From assembly GCF_000212695.1 (NCBI RefSeq), contig NC_015514.1:2666001-2730000 (forward strand): 64,000 bases of DNA, given 5' to 3'. A program made the position numbers and the translations under genes. This DNA comes from Cellulomonas fimi ATCC 484. Its GTDB lineage: Bacteria; Actinomycetota; Actinomycetes; Actinomycetales; Cellulomonadaceae. The stretch's first letter is position 1, and every line of letters starts with the position of its first letter. Positions 34,522 through 43,831 of the stretch are shown here, piece by piece. The notes beneath the pieces are model-generated. The model worked only from the letters and a program-made list of their open reading frames with translations, was not told the origin of the DNA and did no database searches.

Positions 34522-36262
34522 GCATCCGCCCGTGGAGCGGCCCGTCGTGGGCACGCCGTTCGCGCGCGGCGTGCTGGCGGAGGTGGACAGCGAGCCCGTC
34601 GTCCACCTCACCGGCGACGGCGTCGCCGACCTCCTCGACGCGATCCTCTCGGTCGCCGCGGAGCTGGACCTGCCCTCGGTCCTCAACCGGTTCGTGCAGG
34701 TCAGCGCCGAGCTCACGGGTGCCCGGTACGCCGCGATCAACGTGCTCGACGGCACCGGGACGTCGACGACGTTCGTGTACGCCGGGGTCCCCACGGCCGT
34801 CGCGCGCATGCTGCGCACCGCACCGCACGCCCTCGGCGTCCTGGGCCAGATCCCGCCCGAGGGGGCGCTGCGGCTCGGCGACCTCACCCAGCACCCGGCG
34901 TTCCGCGGCTTCCCGGCCAACCACCCGCCGATGGGCTCGTTCCTCGGCGCCTCCGTCCGCACCGGCCACCGCGTCTACGGCCAGCTCTACCTCTCCGAGA
35001 AGGAGGGCGGGTTCACCGAGGCCGACGAGAGCATGGTCATCTCCCTGGCCGCCGCCGCGGGCGTCGCGGTCGCGAACGCCCAGCTCTACGCCGAGGCCTC
35101 ACGCCGTGAGCACTGGCTGCGCGCCGGCCAGGACATCACGACGATGCTGCTCGAGGGCATCGACGAGGAGGAGGCGCTCGAGCACATCGCGAAGACGGCA
35201 CGCGAGGTCGCGCACGCCGACACCGCGGCCCTCGCCCTGCCGGGCCTCAACGGGCGCCTGCTCATCGAGCTCGTCGACGGCTACAACGCCGAGAACCTCA
35301 TCGGCACGGTGATGCCCGAGGGCGGACGCGCCTGGACCGTGATGACCGAGGGCAAGGGGCTGCTCACGCCGTCGCTGTCGGAGTCGCGCAGCGTCAAGGT
35401 GCCCGCGATGCGGGCGTTCGGCTCCGCGATGTACGCGCCCATGCAGACGTCGGGCCGCGGCGTCGGCGTGCTCATCCTGCTGCGCCGCATCGGCGAGGCG
35501 TCGTTCGAGGACGGCGACCTCGTCACCGCCGAGTCCTTCGCGTCCCAGGCCGCGCTCGCGTTCGTGCTCGCCGAGGCCCGGCACGCGCAGGACGTCGCGG
35601 CCCTGCTCGACGAGCGCGAGCGCATCGCGCGCGACCTGCACGACCTCGCGATCCAGCAGCTCTTCGCGACCGGCATGCAGCTCGAGACCGTCAGGCGCCG
35701 TGCCGCGCGCGGCGTCGACCCGAGCGAGCTGCTGAGCATCGTCGACGAGGCGCTCGACAACGTCGACTCCTCCGTGCGGCAGATCCGGGAGATCGTCTAC
35801 GCGCTGCGCGACCCCGACGCCGCGACGGGGCTCGTCGAGCGGCTGCGCCGGGAGGCGTCGCTGGCCCGCACCGGCCTGGGCTTCGCGCCGTCGGTGCTGC
35901 TGTCCCTCGACGGCGGCGCGCTGACCGACGACCCGTTCGAGGAGGACCGCTTCGACGACCGCGTCGGCCAGCAGCTCACCGACGACGTCGTCGCCGTCGT
36001 GCGCGAGGGGCTGGCGAACGCCGCCCGGCACGCGCACGCCTCCTCCGTGACGGTACGGGTGTCCGTCAACGGCACGAGCCCGCTCGGCCGCGTGCTCGTC
36101 GAGGTGCAGGACGACGGCGCGGGCCTGCCGGCGCGGCGCGACCGGCGCTCGGGCACGGGCAACCTGGCGTCGCGGGCGCGCCAGCACGGCGGCTCGTTCA
36201 CGCTGGGAGCGTCCCCCGACGGGCGCGGCACGCTCCTGACCTGGCAGGTGCCGCTCGGCTGA
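34514..36262 (+). CDS. DevS/DosS-like GAF-GAF sensor histidine kinase
   Basis: A 582-residue soluble kinase with two GAF domains (about residues 45-190 and 210-355). The HisKA_3 dimerisation block DERERIARDLHDLAIQQLF puts the phosphoacceptor His near 375. The ATPase has N-box REGLANAARHAHA and G-boxes DDGAGLP and GTGNLASRARQHGG. The first GAF contains GFPANHPPMGSFLG, which aligns with the haem-ligand His region of mycobacterial DosS/DevS (His137 here). Haem binding and oxygen or redox sensing are therefore inferred, not shown. The ATG overlaps the cydC end by eight bases, so it is expressed with the oxidase. Its likely partner regulator is convergent just downstream. Confidence 0.88.
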   Translation: MSEHPPVERPVVGTPFARGVLAEVDSEPVVHLTGDGVADLLDAILSVAAELDLPSVLNRFVQVSAELTGARYAAINVLDGTGTSTTFVYAGVPTAVARMLRTAPHALGVLGQIPPEGALRLGDLTQHPAFRGFPANHPPMGSFLGASVRTGHRVYGQLYLSEKEGGFTEADESMVISLAAAAGVAVANAQLYAEASRREHWLRAGQDITTMLLEGIDEEEALEHIAKTAREVAHADTAALALPGLNGRLLIELVDGYNAENLIGTVMPEGGRAWTVMTEGKGLLTPSLSESRSVKVPAMRAFGSAMYAPMQTSGRGVGVLILLRRIGEASFEDGDLVTAESFASQAALAFVLAEARHAQDVAALLDERERIARDLHDLAIQQLFATGMQLETVRRRAARGVDPSELLSIVDEALDNVDSSVRQIREIVYALRDPDAATGLVERLRREASLARTGLGFAPSVLLSLDGGALTDDPFEEDRFDDRVGQQLTDDVVAVVREGLANAARHAHASSVTVRVSVNGTSPLGRVLVEVQDDGAGLPARRDRRSGTGNLASRARQHGGSFTLGASPDGRGTLLTWQVPLG

Positions 36263-36276
36263 CCGGCGGCGGCCGT

Positions 36277-36323
36277 CCACGGGCCCCGCGCACCGGCGTC
36301 AGGGCGCCGGTGGTCGCCCGTGG
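36277..36323. terminator. Nested hairpin between the kinase and its regulator
   Basis: CCACGGGC (36277-36284) pairs with GCCCGTGG (36316-36323), and inside it CACCGGCG pairs with CGCCGGTG. It lies between two convergent stops and probably works in both directions. Confidence 0.65.
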
Positions 36324-36327
36324 GCCG

Positions 36328-36999
36328 TCAGTGCCCCGGCTCGGCGCGCCAGCCGACGTGCTTGCGGGACGCGACCCACGCCGCGACCTGCGTGCGGCGC
36401 TGCAGGCCCATCTTGGCGAGCAGCGACGTGATGTGGTTCTTGACGGTCTTCTCCGCGACGCCGAGACGCTCGGCGATCTCGCGGTTCGACAGGCCCTCGC
36501 CGATGAGGTCGAGCACGCGCAGCTCGCTGGGCGTGAGGTTCTCCGTCGGGTCCTCGTGCCCGGCCTTGCGGCGCGTCACGGTGCGCTCGTCGAGCAGCGT
36601 CCGACCGGCGGCGACCGCGCGGATCACGTCGGTGATCTCGGCGCCGCGCACGGACTTGAGCAGGTACGCGGCGGCGCCCGCCTCGAGCGCGGCGGCCAGC
36701 GCGTCGTCGTCGTCGAACGACGTCAGCACGATCGCGCGCGCGTCGGGCTGCGTCTCGCGCACGGCACGCATGAGGTCGATCCCCGTCCCGTCCGGGAGCT
36801 GGAGGTCGACCAGCATGACCTGCGGGCGGACCAGCCCGGCACGGCGCACGCCGTCCGCGACCGAGCCTGCCTCGGCGACGACGGTCATGCCGTCGGTCCT
36901 CTCGACGACCTCCGCGATCCCGCGACGGACCACCTCGTGGTCGTCGACGATCATCACGGTCACGGGCCCGGGCTTCGACGGCATGCTGATGGACGGCAC
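36328..36999 (-). CDS. DevR/DosR-like response regulator (NarL/LuxR type)
   Basis: About 223 residues. The receiver domain has IVDDHEVVRRG (acidic pocket) and VMLVDLQLPDGTG, whose first Asp is the phosphorylation site. The C-terminal LuxR helix-turn-helix reads LTPSELRVLDLIGEGLSNRE then AEKTVKNHITSLLAKMGLQR and RTQVAAWVAS, very like mycobacterial DosR. It faces the DevS-like kinase tail to tail and is its probable partner. The GTG at 36999 follows TACGAT by six bases (leaderless pattern); an ATG at 36984 is the alternative. The GGGAC-N4-GTCCC palindrome before cydA is a candidate target. Confidence 0.9.
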   Translation of the reverse strand: MPSISMPSKPGPVTVMIVDDHEVVRRGIAEVVERTDGMTVVAEAGSVADGVRRAGLVRPQVMLVDLQLPDGTGIDLMRAVRETQPDARAIVLTSFDDDDALAAALEAGAAAYLLKSVRGAEITDVIRAVAAGRTLLDERTVTRRKAGHEDPTENLTPSELRVLDLIGEGLSNREIAERLGVAEKTVKNHITSLLAKMGLQRRTQVAAWVASRKHVGWRAEPGH

Positions 37000-37005
37000 G
37001 GTGGC

Positions 37006-37011
37006 ATCGTA
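37006..37011 (-). promoter_or_regulatory. -10 element of a probable leaderless regulator transcript
   Basis: On the minus strand TACGAT is followed by six bases and GTG at 36999. Confidence 0.45.
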
Positions 37012-37018
37012 TCCGGGT

Positions 37019-37963
37019 GTGATCACCGTTCTGCTGCCCACCACGCTGGAGGAGTCGCCGCGTGTCTCCGCGGACGTGCGGCTGGTGCGCTACGACCCGG
37101 CGGAACCGGTCCCGCAGGACGCCGTCGATGCGCAGGTCCTGGTCGTCTGGGGCAACGGCCGTCGCCAGCTCCGGGACGCCGCGGCACGGCTCACGCGGCT
37201 GCGGTGGGTGCAGACGCTCGCCGCGGGGCCGGACGTCGTCCTGGAGGCCGGGTTCGCGCCCGACGTGGTGGTCACGTCGGGCCGCGGGCTGCACGACGGG
37301 CCCGTGGCCGAGCACACGCTCGCGCTCGTGCTGGCCGTCGTGCGCCGGGTGCCCGACCTCGTGCGCGCGCAGGACGCGCACCGGTGGGCGGGCGAGCTCG
37401 GGGGCGTGCAGCCCGTGCGGCCCGCCGGCGACCTGCGCACGCTCGACGGCGCTCGCGTCGTCGTGTGGGGCTTCGGCTCGATCGCGGCCCGCCTCGCCCC
37501 GCTCCTGACCGCACTCGGCGCGCACGTCACGGGCGTCGCGACGACCGCGGGCGAGCGGCACGGCTACCCGGTGGTGACGACGGAGGCGCTGCCCGACCTG
37601 CTCCCCCGCACCGACCTGCTGGTCAGCCTGCTGCCCGCGACCCCGGCGACCCGCCACGCCGTCGACGACCGGGTGCTGCGGCTGCTGCCTCCGCATGCCT
37701 GGGTCGTCAACGTCGGACGCGGCGCGACGCTCGACGAGGCCGCGCTGCTCGACGCCGTGCGTGCGGGACGGCTCGCCGGGGCGGCGCTCGACGTGTTCGA
37801 CCGCGAGCCGCTGCCGCCGCAGTCCCCGCTGTGGGACGAGCCGCGCGTGCTCGTCAGCCCGCACGCGGCAGGCGGCCGGCCGGTCGGCGCCGCCGCGCTG
37901 GTCGAGCGGAACCTCGACGCGTACGTGGCGGGCCGGCCGCTGGTCAACCTCGTGGAGCGCTGA
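37019..37963 (+). CDS. D-isomer-specific 2-hydroxyacid dehydrogenase family protein
   Basis: A 314-residue NAD(P)-dependent oxidoreductase. The coenzyme loop VVWGFGSIAARLAPLL (about residues 145-160) fits GxGxxA/G. The catalytic set is present: Arg in VVNVGRGATLDEAALLDAV, Glu in DREPLPPQSPLW and His in VLVSPHAAGG. Family members reduce 2-oxoacids such as glyoxylate, hydroxypyruvate or phosphonopyruvate analogues; the substrate is not predictable. The GTG start is divergent from the response regulator with only 19 bases between starts, so the promoters must overlap. Its stop is six bases from the mutM stop. Confidence 0.9.
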   Translation: MITVLLPTTLEESPRVSADVRLVRYDPAEPVPQDAVDAQVLVVWGNGRRQLRDAAARLTRLRWVQTLAAGPDVVLEAGFAPDVVVTSGRGLHDGPVAEHTLALVLAVVRRVPDLVRAQDAHRWAGELGGVQPVRPAGDLRTLDGARVVVWGFGSIAARLAPLLTALGAHVTGVATTAGERHGYPVVTTEALPDLLPRTDLLVSLLPATPATRHAVDDRVLRLLPPHAWVVNVGRGATLDEAALLDAVRAGRLAGAALDVFDREPLPPQSPLWDEPRVLVSPHAAGGRPVGAAALVERNLDAYVAGRPLVNLVER

Positions 37964-37969
37964 CGCGCG

Positions 37970-38878
37970 TCACCAGCGTGCGCGGCGCGGGCGCGGCTGG
38001 CAGACCGGGCACGTGTACGACGAACGGTTCATGAACTCGTCGCGGCGCACGGCTGCGCCGCAGCGCGGGCACGGCCGCCCGGCCTGCCCGTAGACGGCGA
38101 GCGACCGGTCGAAGTACCCCGACGCGCCGTTGACGTTGACGTACAGCGCGTCGAAGCTCGTGCCGCCCTGCGCGAGCGCGGCCGTCATGACCTCCTGCGC
38201 GCCGTCGAGCGCGCGCTCGACCTCGGCGCGTCGCAGCGTGTCCGTGGGCCGCGCGTAGTGCAGCCGCGCGCGCCACAGGCCCTCGTCGGCGTAGATGTTG
38301 CCGATCCCGGAGACGAGCGCCTGGTCGAGCAGCGCGCGCTTGATCCCGGTGCGCCGGGCCCGCACGGCCTCGACCAGCGCGGGCCGGTCGAGCGACGGGT
38401 CGAGCAGGTCGCGCGCGATGTGCGTGACCGGCGCGGGGACGACCGCACGCCCGGACCCGAGGCCGCCCGGGGCGCCGTCGGGGGTCGGCACGAGGTCGGG
38501 CACGCTGAGGTGGCCGAACGTGCGCTGGTCGACGAAGTCGAGCGCCGAGCCGTCGTCGAGGGCCAGCCGGACCCGCAGGTGCGGGTGCCGCACCTCGTCG
38601 CGCAGGTCCTGCGCCGAGCGGACGAGGAGCTGGCCGCTCATCCCGAGGTGCGCCATGAGCGCCGCGTCCTCGTCGTCGAGCAGCAGCCACAGGAACTTGC
38701 CGCGCCGGACGGCCGCGTCGAGCCGGCGCCCCGCGAGCCTGCCGGCGAAGTCGAGCGGCCCCTCGACGTGACGGCGGACGCTGTAGTCGCGGTGCACCGC
38801 GACGTCCGTGACCGTCCGGCCGAGCACGTGCCGCGCGAGCCCGTCGCGGACGGTCTCGACCTCGGGCAGCTCCGGCAC
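37970..38878 (-). CDS. mutM: Formamidopyrimidine-DNA glycosylase (Fpg/MutM)
   Basis: A 302-residue bifunctional glycosylase/AP lyase that removes 8-oxoguanine and formamidopyrimidines. After the GTG start the mature N-terminus PELPEVETV holds catalytic Pro and Glu. The Lys in [10 protein letters not shown] (about residue 60) is the proton donor. [17 protein letters not shown] is conserved, and the C-terminal zinc finger [20 protein letters not shown] then CPVC is complete. It lies four bases after rnc on the same strand, a common actinobacterial pair. Confidence 0.97.
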   Translation of the reverse strand: MPELPEVETVRDGLARHVLGRTVTDVAVHRDYSVRRHVEGPLDFAGRLAGRRLDAAVRRGKFLWLLLDDEDAALMAHLGMSGQLLVRSAQDLRDEVRHPHLRVRLALDDGSALDFVDQRTFGHLSVPDLVPTPDGAPGGLGSGRAVVPAPVTHIARDLLDPSLDRPALVEAVRARRTGIKRALLDQALVSGIGNIYADEGLWRARLHYARPTDTLRRAEVERALDGAQEVMTAALAQGGTSFDALYVNVNGASGYFDRSLAVYGQAGRPCPRCGAAVRRDEFMNRSSYTCPVCQPRPRRARW

Positions 38879-38882
38879 GCGG

Positions 38883-39668
38883 TCAGTCCTGCTCGGCGGC
38901 GTCCACCGGGGCGGGCGCGGACGCGCCGACGGACGTCGCGGCGGACGCGGACCCGTCACCCGCGGCCCGCACGGCGGCGATCGCCTCGAGCGCGCGGTAC
39001 GCGTCCTCGGCGGCGTGCTGCTCGGCGAGCTTCTTGGCGGGCCCGGAGCCGGCACCGCGCGGCTCGCCCGCGATCACCGCGCGCGCCGTGAAGGTGCGGG
39101 CGTGGTCCGGCCCCTCCCCCACGACGTCGTACGACGGGGCCCCGAGCCCGAGCGCGGCCGACAGCTCCTGCAGCGACGTCTTCCAGTCCAGCCCGGCACC
39201 GAGGGCCGCGGCCGCGTCGAGCGTCGGGCCGACGAAGCGGTCGACGACCACGCGGGCCGTCTCGAGGCCGTGCGCCAGGTACACCGCGCCGAACAGCGCC
39301 TCGAGCGTGTCGGACAGGATCGAGTCCTTGTCGGCGCCGCCGGTCGCGAGCTCACCCTTGCCGAGCAGCACGTACGCACCTAGGTCGAGCTCGCGCGCGA
39401 CACCCGCGAGGGCGCGCTGCGAGACGGTCGCGGCCCGCATCTTGGCGAGCGCCCCCTCGGGCTGCTCGGGGTGGCGGCGGTAGAGCGACTCGGTGACGAC
39501 GAGACCGAGGACGGTGTCGCCGAGGAACTCGAGCCGCTCGTTCGTCGGGATGCCGCCGGCCTCGTGCGCGAACGACCGGTGGGTCAGCGCCAGCACGAGA
39601 AGCTCGGGATCCAGGTGGACCCCGAGCTTCTCGACGAGCCGGTCGGCCGCGGCACTCATCCCGGTCAC
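38883..39668 (-). CDS. rnc: Ribonuclease III
   Basis: About 261 residues. The RNase III domain carries the signature [16 protein letters not shown] near residue 43 and the second acidic cluster [19 protein letters not shown] near 117-135. A double-stranded-RNA-binding domain covers about 160-230 ([20 protein letters not shown]). An Ala/Ser-rich tail ends the protein. It cleaves rRNA precursors and structured RNAs. No clear ribosome-binding site is seen; GTG at 39668 or ATG at 39659 may start it. It follows rpmF by 37 bases and precedes mutM. Confidence 0.96.
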   Translation of the reverse strand: MTGMSAAADRLVEKLGVHLDPELLVLALTHRSFAHEAGGIPTNERLEFLGDTVLGLVVTESLYRRHPEQPEGALAKMRAATVSQRALAGVARELDLGAYVLLGKGELATGGADKDSILSDTLEALFGAVYLAHGLETARVVVDRFVGPTLDAAAALGAGLDWKTSLQELSAALGLGAPSYDVVGEGPDHARTFTARAVIAGEPRGAGSGPAKKLAEQHAAEDAYRALEAIAAVRAAGDGSASAATSVGASAPAPVDAAEQD

Positions 39669-39705
39669 AGCGTGGTCAGGTGCGTCACGGCGACGAGCGA
39701 GGGTG

Positions 39706-39903
39706 TCAGCGGGCCTCGTGCTCGCTGCGCACGGCCTCGGCGTAGCGGCGGCCGTTGTAGGCGCCGCAGGCCGGGCAGGCCGTGTGGGGCTGCTTGTCGG
39801 CCTTGCAGACGGGGCACGAGGTCAGCGTCGTGGCAGTGGTCTTCCACTGCGACCGACGCGCACGGGTGTTGCTGCGCGACATCTTGCGCTTCGGAACCGC
39901 CAC
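39706..39903 (-). CDS. rpmF: 50S ribosomal protein L32 (bL32)
   Basis: A 65-residue protein starting [20 protein letters not shown]. It is the zinc-ribbon (C+) form: CPVC and CPAC pairs are both present. It lies two bases after the DUF177 gene and before rnc, the standard bacterial order. Confidence 0.98.
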   Translation of the reverse strand: MAVPKRKMSRSNTRARRSQWKTTATTLTSCPVCKADKQPHTACPACGAYNGRRYAEAVRSEHEAR

Positions 39904-39905
39904 GG

Positions 39906-40484
39906 CTAGCTCTCTTTCGTCTCGTCGACCTTGCTCGACAGGCCGCTCAGGGCGGACCAGCGAGGGTCAAGCGTCTCATGCGAATGGTCAGGGTCGTCCG
40001 CCAGGCGAGCTCCGCACTCGGAGCACAGACCCGGGCAGTCGGGGCGGCACAGCGGCTGGAACGGCAGAGCCGGCACCACCACGTCCCGCAGCGCGGGCTC
40101 GAGGTCGATCAGATCGCCCTCCAGCTCACGCACGTCCTCGTCCTCGTCGCCCTCCTCGACCGCAGCAGCGGCGCGCTCGGGGTAGACGTACAGCTCCGTG
40201 AGGGTGACGTCGACGTCCTCGACGACCTCCTCCAGGCAGCGCACGCACTCCCCGACCGCCCGGCCACGGACGTATCCGGAGACCAGGACCCCCTCCATGA
40301 CCGCCTCGAGCCGCAGGTCCAGCTCGAGATCGGTGCCGGGAGGGATGCCGATCACGTCGGTACCGAGGTCCTCGGGGGCACCGACCGTCCTCTGCACGGT
40401 CCGCGTCGATCCCGGACGTCGGCCGAGCTCGTGGGTGTCGAGCACGAACGGCGAGCGGGGATCGAGGTGAACAGGGCGCTGCAC
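39906..40484 (-). CDS. YceD/DUF177 family protein
   Basis: A 192-residue acidic protein. [20 protein letters not shown] near the N-terminus, [20 protein letters not shown] in the middle and the Cys-rich end [16 protein letters not shown] are family marks; the Cys residues may bind zinc. The family is nearly always beside rpmF and is linked to 23S rRNA or 50S assembly, but its mechanism is unclear. The GTG at 40484 with a GAGGGG site was chosen to match family length; a TTG at 40538 would start exactly at the predicted transcript start. Confidence 0.9.
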   Translation of the reverse strand: MQRPVHLDPRSPFVLDTHELGRRPGSTRTVQRTVGAPEDLGTDVIGIPPGTDLELDLRLEAVMEGVLVSGYVRGRAVGECVRCLEEVVEDVDVTLTELYVYPERAAAAVEEGDEDEDVRELEGDLIDLEPALRDVVVPALPFQPLCRPDCPGLCSECGARLADDPDHSHETLDPRWSALSGLSSKVDETKES

Positions 40485-40544
40485 GGCCGAAGGTCCCCTC
40501 GTCTGGATCTCGGTCCACGCCACGACCGGCAGGACCAACCGCCA

Positions 40545-40573
40545 ACTCTACGACACGTGCCCCCGGCGCCCAA
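40545..40573 (-). promoter_or_regulatory. Promoter of DUF177-rpmF-rnc-mutM
   Basis: On the minus strand TTGGGC (40568-40573), 17 bases, TAGAGT (40545-40550). The transcript would start near 40538, about 54 bases before the chosen start codon. Confidence 0.65.
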
Positions 40574-40655
40574 ATCAGCACCGCTCCGTGCGGAGCCCGC
40601 GCGCGAGGCCGTCGAGGCGGGCGTGACGTGCACGGCGCCGCCCCGCTCTCGCTCG

Positions 40656-41153
40656 TCAGACGACCGGGGGCGCGTCGTCCTCGAGGCGGTCCGCGAGCTT
40701 GGCCCGGCCCGCCTGGACCTGGCTCAGCACCTTGCCGAGGTCGATCTCGAAGTCGGCCAGCCGACGGTCGCAGTAGTCGTCCGCGTCGCGCCGCAGCACG
40801 ACCGCGGCCTCCTCGGCCTCCTGCACGATCTGCTGCGCACGCTCCCGGGCCGCCACGACGACCGCCTCCTGGTCCACGAGCGCCGCCGCCTGCTGCCGCG
40901 CGTCCGCGAGGATGCGGTCCGCCTGCGCGCGCGCCTCGGCGCGTGCCGCGTCGGCGTCCGCGAGCACCTCGTCCGCGCGGGTCAGCTGGGTCGGCAGGAC
41001 GTCGCGCGCCTGGTCGAGCAGGTCCAGCAGCTCCGCGCGGTTCACCAGCACCGACGACGACATCGGCATCGCGCGGGCCTGCGTCACCGCAGCGGCGATC
41101 GCGTCGAGCACCCCGGTGAGGCCCTCGGGCCTCGTCGTCGCGTCCTCGCTCAT
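40656..41153 (-). CDS. sepIVA: SepIVA-like coiled-coil cell-division protein
   Basis: A 165-residue, mostly helical protein. From about residue 55 to 150 it is an Ala/Glu/Arg-rich coiled coil (ADEVLADADAARAEARAQ, VAARERAQQIVQEAEEAA) related to DivIVA and ATP synthase b subunits. In mycobacteria the same position between coaD and the DUF177-rpmF pair is held by the septation factor SepIVA, which is why I use that symbol; function here is inferred. Its ATG overlaps the coaD stop (ATGA). Confidence 0.75.
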   Translation of the reverse strand: MSEDATTRPEGLTGVLDAIAAAVTQARAMPMSSSVLVNRAELLDLLDQARDVLPTQLTRADEVLADADAARAEARAQADRILADARQQAAALVDQEAVVVAARERAQQIVQEAEEAAVVLRRDADDYCDRRLADFEIDLGKVLSQVQAGRAKLADRLEDDAPPVV

Positions 41154-41644
41154 CGTGCACTCCCTCCCGTCCGTGCGAGCGCGTCGCGCACCGCCTCCGC
41201 CACCTCGTCCGGCACCAGGTCGTCGATCCGCCCGCCGTACCGCGCCACGTCCTTCACCAGCGACGACGCGACGTGCGCGAGCGCCGGGTCGCCGATCACG
41301 AACACCGTCTCGACACCCGACAGGTGCCGGTTCATGAGCGCCATCGGCAGCTCGGCGTCGAAGTCGGCCCCGCTGCGCAGGCCCTTGACCACCGCCGAGG
41401 CCCCCTGGGCCGCGACGAAGTCGGCGAGCAGCCCGTCGACCGCCTCGACGCGCACCCCGTCGACGCCGGCGAGCGCCGCCCGTGCCAGGGCGACGCGCTC
41501 GTCCGCGGCGAGCAGCGGGGTCTTCGCGGAGTTCCGCGCGACGCCGACGACGACCTCGTCGAACATCGAGCGCGCGCGCCGGACCACGTCCACGTGGCCG
41601 AGGGTGATCGGGTCGAACGACCCCGGGCAGACGGCTGTGGTCAC
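41150..41644 (-). CDS. coaD: Phosphopantetheine adenylyltransferase CoaD
   Basis: A 164-residue enzyme for the penultimate step of coenzyme A synthesis. CPGSFDPITLGHVDVVRRA at residues 6-24 holds the TxGH nucleotide motif; VVKGLRSGADFDAELPMALM near 85-105 binds phosphopantetheine; the ISSxxxR-like block reads VASSLVKDVARYGG near 126-139. The GTG start is 43 bases after the rsmD stop. Length is typical. Confidence 0.97.
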   Translation of the reverse strand: MTTAVCPGSFDPITLGHVDVVRRARSMFDEVVVGVARNSAKTPLLAADERVALARAALAGVDGVRVEAVDGLLADFVAAQGASAVVKGLRSGADFDAELPMALMNRHLSGVETVFVIGDPALAHVASSLVKDVARYGGRIDDLVPDEVAEAVRDALARTGGSAR

Positions 41645-41687
41645 CCGGCCAGGGTAGGCCAGCAGCGCGGGACCGCCCGTCGGGGCG

Positions 41688-42245
41688 TCACTCCCCCGGT
41701 GCCCGCTCGCCGAACCAGACGACGGTCTCGCCGTACACGCGCCGCTCGACCCCCGCCCAGCCGGCCGGCCAGACGGGCTCGGGCGAGCGGGAGGACCGCT
41801 CCACGGCCAGCAGGCCGTCGTCCGCGACGTCGCCCGCCACGTCGGCCAGGACCGCGGCCAGGTCGGGCTCGGCGACGTCGTAGGGCGGGTCCACGAGCAC
41901 GAGGTCCCACGGCGCCACGGGCCTGCGCTGCACGAACCGCTCCGCGCGCTCGGCGACCACGGTGACGTCGCGCAGGCCGAGGGTCGCGACGTTGCGCCGG
42001 CACACGTCCGCAGCCTCCCGCGCCGACTCCACGAGGGTCACGGCGCGCGCACCGCGGCTCGCCGCCTCGAGCCCGAGCGCCCCCGAGCCGGCGTACAGGT
42101 CGAGCACGCGCGCGTCGTCGACGACGCCCAGGTGCTCGAGGCGGGAGAACAGGGCCTCCCGGACGCGCTCGCTCGTGGGCCGGGTCCCACGACGCGGGAC
42201 CTGCAACGTCCGCCCGCCCGCGGTGCCGGCCACGATGCGGGTCAT
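41688..42245 (-). CDS. rsmD: 16S rRNA (guanine966-N2)-methyltransferase RsmD
   Basis: A 185-residue SAM-dependent methyltransferase. RIVAGTAGGRTLQVPRRGTR and RPTSERVREALFSRL open the protein, DLYAGSGALGLEAASRGA near residue 55 is the SAM-binding loop, and LVLVDPPYDV near 124 is the catalytic DPPY motif. It methylates G966 of 16S rRNA. The ATG overlaps the stop of the preceding membrane protein gene (ATGA). The gene order rsmD-coaD is widely conserved. Confidence 0.94.
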   Translation of the reverse strand: MTRIVAGTAGGRTLQVPRRGTRPTSERVREALFSRLEHLGVVDDARVLDLYAGSGALGLEAASRGARAVTLVESAREAADVCRRNVATLGLRDVTVVAERAERFVQRRPVAPWDLVLVDPPYDVAEPDLAAVLADVAGDVADDGLLAVERSSRSPEPVWPAGWAGVERRVYGETVVWFGERAPGE

Positions 42246-43831
42246 CGGCGCGGCTCCGGGGTCTCCTGCGCGTCGAGGACGCGCTCCATGAGCGGGCGGG
42301 TCTCCGTCGAGGACGCCACGAGCACGGCCACCACCGAGAACAGCAGCTGCGCGCCCAGCAGCACGGGTCCCGTGCGCCCGACGAGCACCGCGATCCACAC
42401 GGGCAGCAGTCCCAGGACGACCACGTCGGGCCCGCGCGCGAGCACGGCCGCGACGCCGCCCGGCAGAGCGCCCGCGGGCGTCGACACGAGCGGTCCCGAC
42501 CAGTCGGGTGCCGACCGGTACGCGGCACGCACCGCCGCGGCGGCCCACACCGGTGCCGACGCGACCGCGAGCGCCAGCCAGCCCACCGGACGACCGGCCC
42601 ACACGCCGACCGCCGCGAACGCGGCGAGCGACCACAGGAGCATGACCGCACCCGGCACGACCATCCGCAGGCGGCGCACCGTGCGGGCGTCGAGCGGCAG
42701 GAGACGGTCCAGCACGGGCGCCATCTCGGCCCGCCGCGCGCCCTCCCCGGTCGCGCTCGCGGCGGCGTACCCGGCGAGCAGGAGCGCGAGGAGCACCCCC
42801 GGCGGGCCGGCGAGCTGGGGCACGAGGACGACGGCTGCGGGCACGAGCGCGGCCACGACGAGCTGCACGAGGTGCCGGGTGGAGCGCCGCAGCACCACGA
42901 GGTCGGCCGTGACGAGCGCCGTCGCCGGGCCGCGGACCGTGCGCAGCCGCGAGGCGCGCCGCCGGGCTGCGGGCAGCGCGCCGTCGGTGAGGGCACGGCC
43001 GAGCTCGCGGGAGTCGAACGACACGACCGCCCCGACCGCCTGCGCCGCGACCGAGCCGCTCTCGCGCAGCGACCGTGCGGGGACGTCGCCGAGGCGGCGG
43101 TCGACGAGCGCACCGAGCGCCGCGACGCCCACGGCGAGGGCGACGACGAGGACCCACGGCGGCGACGGGGCCGGGACCTCGACGTCGAGCACCAGCAGCA
43201 CGAGCGCGGTCGCGGCGGCCGCGAGCGCGACGAGGTCGCCCGCGAGCGCGAGCGACCTGCGCGCGGCCCCCGCGGACTGCGCGAGCGCGGCGGCCAGCAC
43301 GACGGCGGCCGCGAGCAGGGCGCCCGCGAGCGCGACCCGCAGCACCGTCCCGCCCGGCGCGCCGAGCAGACCGGCGTCGAGCACCGCCAGGACGACGCCG
43401 CCGACCGCCGCCGCGAGCAGCGGCGGCCGCAGCGAGGCGGGGCGCAGCAGGCCGCGCCGGTCGACGGGCAGCCCGAGCCACCACGCCGCCTCGGCACCAC
43501 CGGACGCGACGGGACCGAGCCGGCCGGCGACCGACAGCAGCGCGCCTGCGCCGGCGCCCAGGACGACCGCCACGACGGTCGACAGCTCCAGCGTCCACGT
43601 CGTCTCGACCGCGGCCGACGGGTGCACGTCCAGCCGCAGGCTGCGCACGGCCCCGAGCGCGAACAGCACGCTCAGCGCCACCGAGATGACCGCGTAGTAC
43701 ACGTCCGACAGGACGGTCCCGAGGCTCGCGCCGCCGCGCGCGTTGCCCGCCTGCGCGGTGTAGCGGCGGATCGCGCGCGCGCCCGGCACCTCACCGACGT
43801 CGGCGGGGGCGACCGCCACCTCGTCGGTCAC
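42242..43831 (-). CDS. Polytopic membrane protein, DUF6297-like ABC exporter partner
   Basis: A 529-residue protein with about twelve hydrophobic segments and short Arg-rich loops (RRRASRLRTVRGPATALV, RRAEMAPVLDRLLPLDARTV). It lacks an ATPase and directly follows an ABC ATPase gene, overlapping it by four bases (GTGA), so it is most likely the membrane half of a two-gene ABC-2-like transporter. Such pairs occur beside recG and rsmD in actinobacteria. Substrate and direction are unknown. Confidence 0.75.
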   Translation of the reverse strand: MTDEVAVAPADVGEVPGARAIRRYTAQAGNARGGASLGTVLSDVYYAVISVALSVLFALGAVRSLRLDVHPSAAVETTWTLELSTVVAVVLGAGAGALLSVAGRLGPVASGGAEAAWWLGLPVDRRGLLRPASLRPPLLAAAVGGVVLAVLDAGLLGAPGGTVLRVALAGALLAAAVVLAAALAQSAGAARRSLALAGDLVALAAAATALVLLVLDVEVPAPSPPWVLVVALAVGVAALGALVDRRLGDVPARSLRESGSVAAQAVGAVVSFDSRELGRALTDGALPAARRRASRLRTVRGPATALVTADLVVLRRSTRHLVQLVVAALVPAAVVLVPQLAGPPGVLLALLLAGYAAASATGEGARRAEMAPVLDRLLPLDARTVRRLRMVVPGAVMLLWSLAAFAAVGVWAGRPVGWLALAVASAPVWAAAAVRAAYRSAPDWSGPLVSTPAGALPGGVAAVLARGPDVVVLGLLPVWIAVLVGRTGPVLLGAQLLFSVVAVLVASSTETRPLMERVLDAQETPEPRR

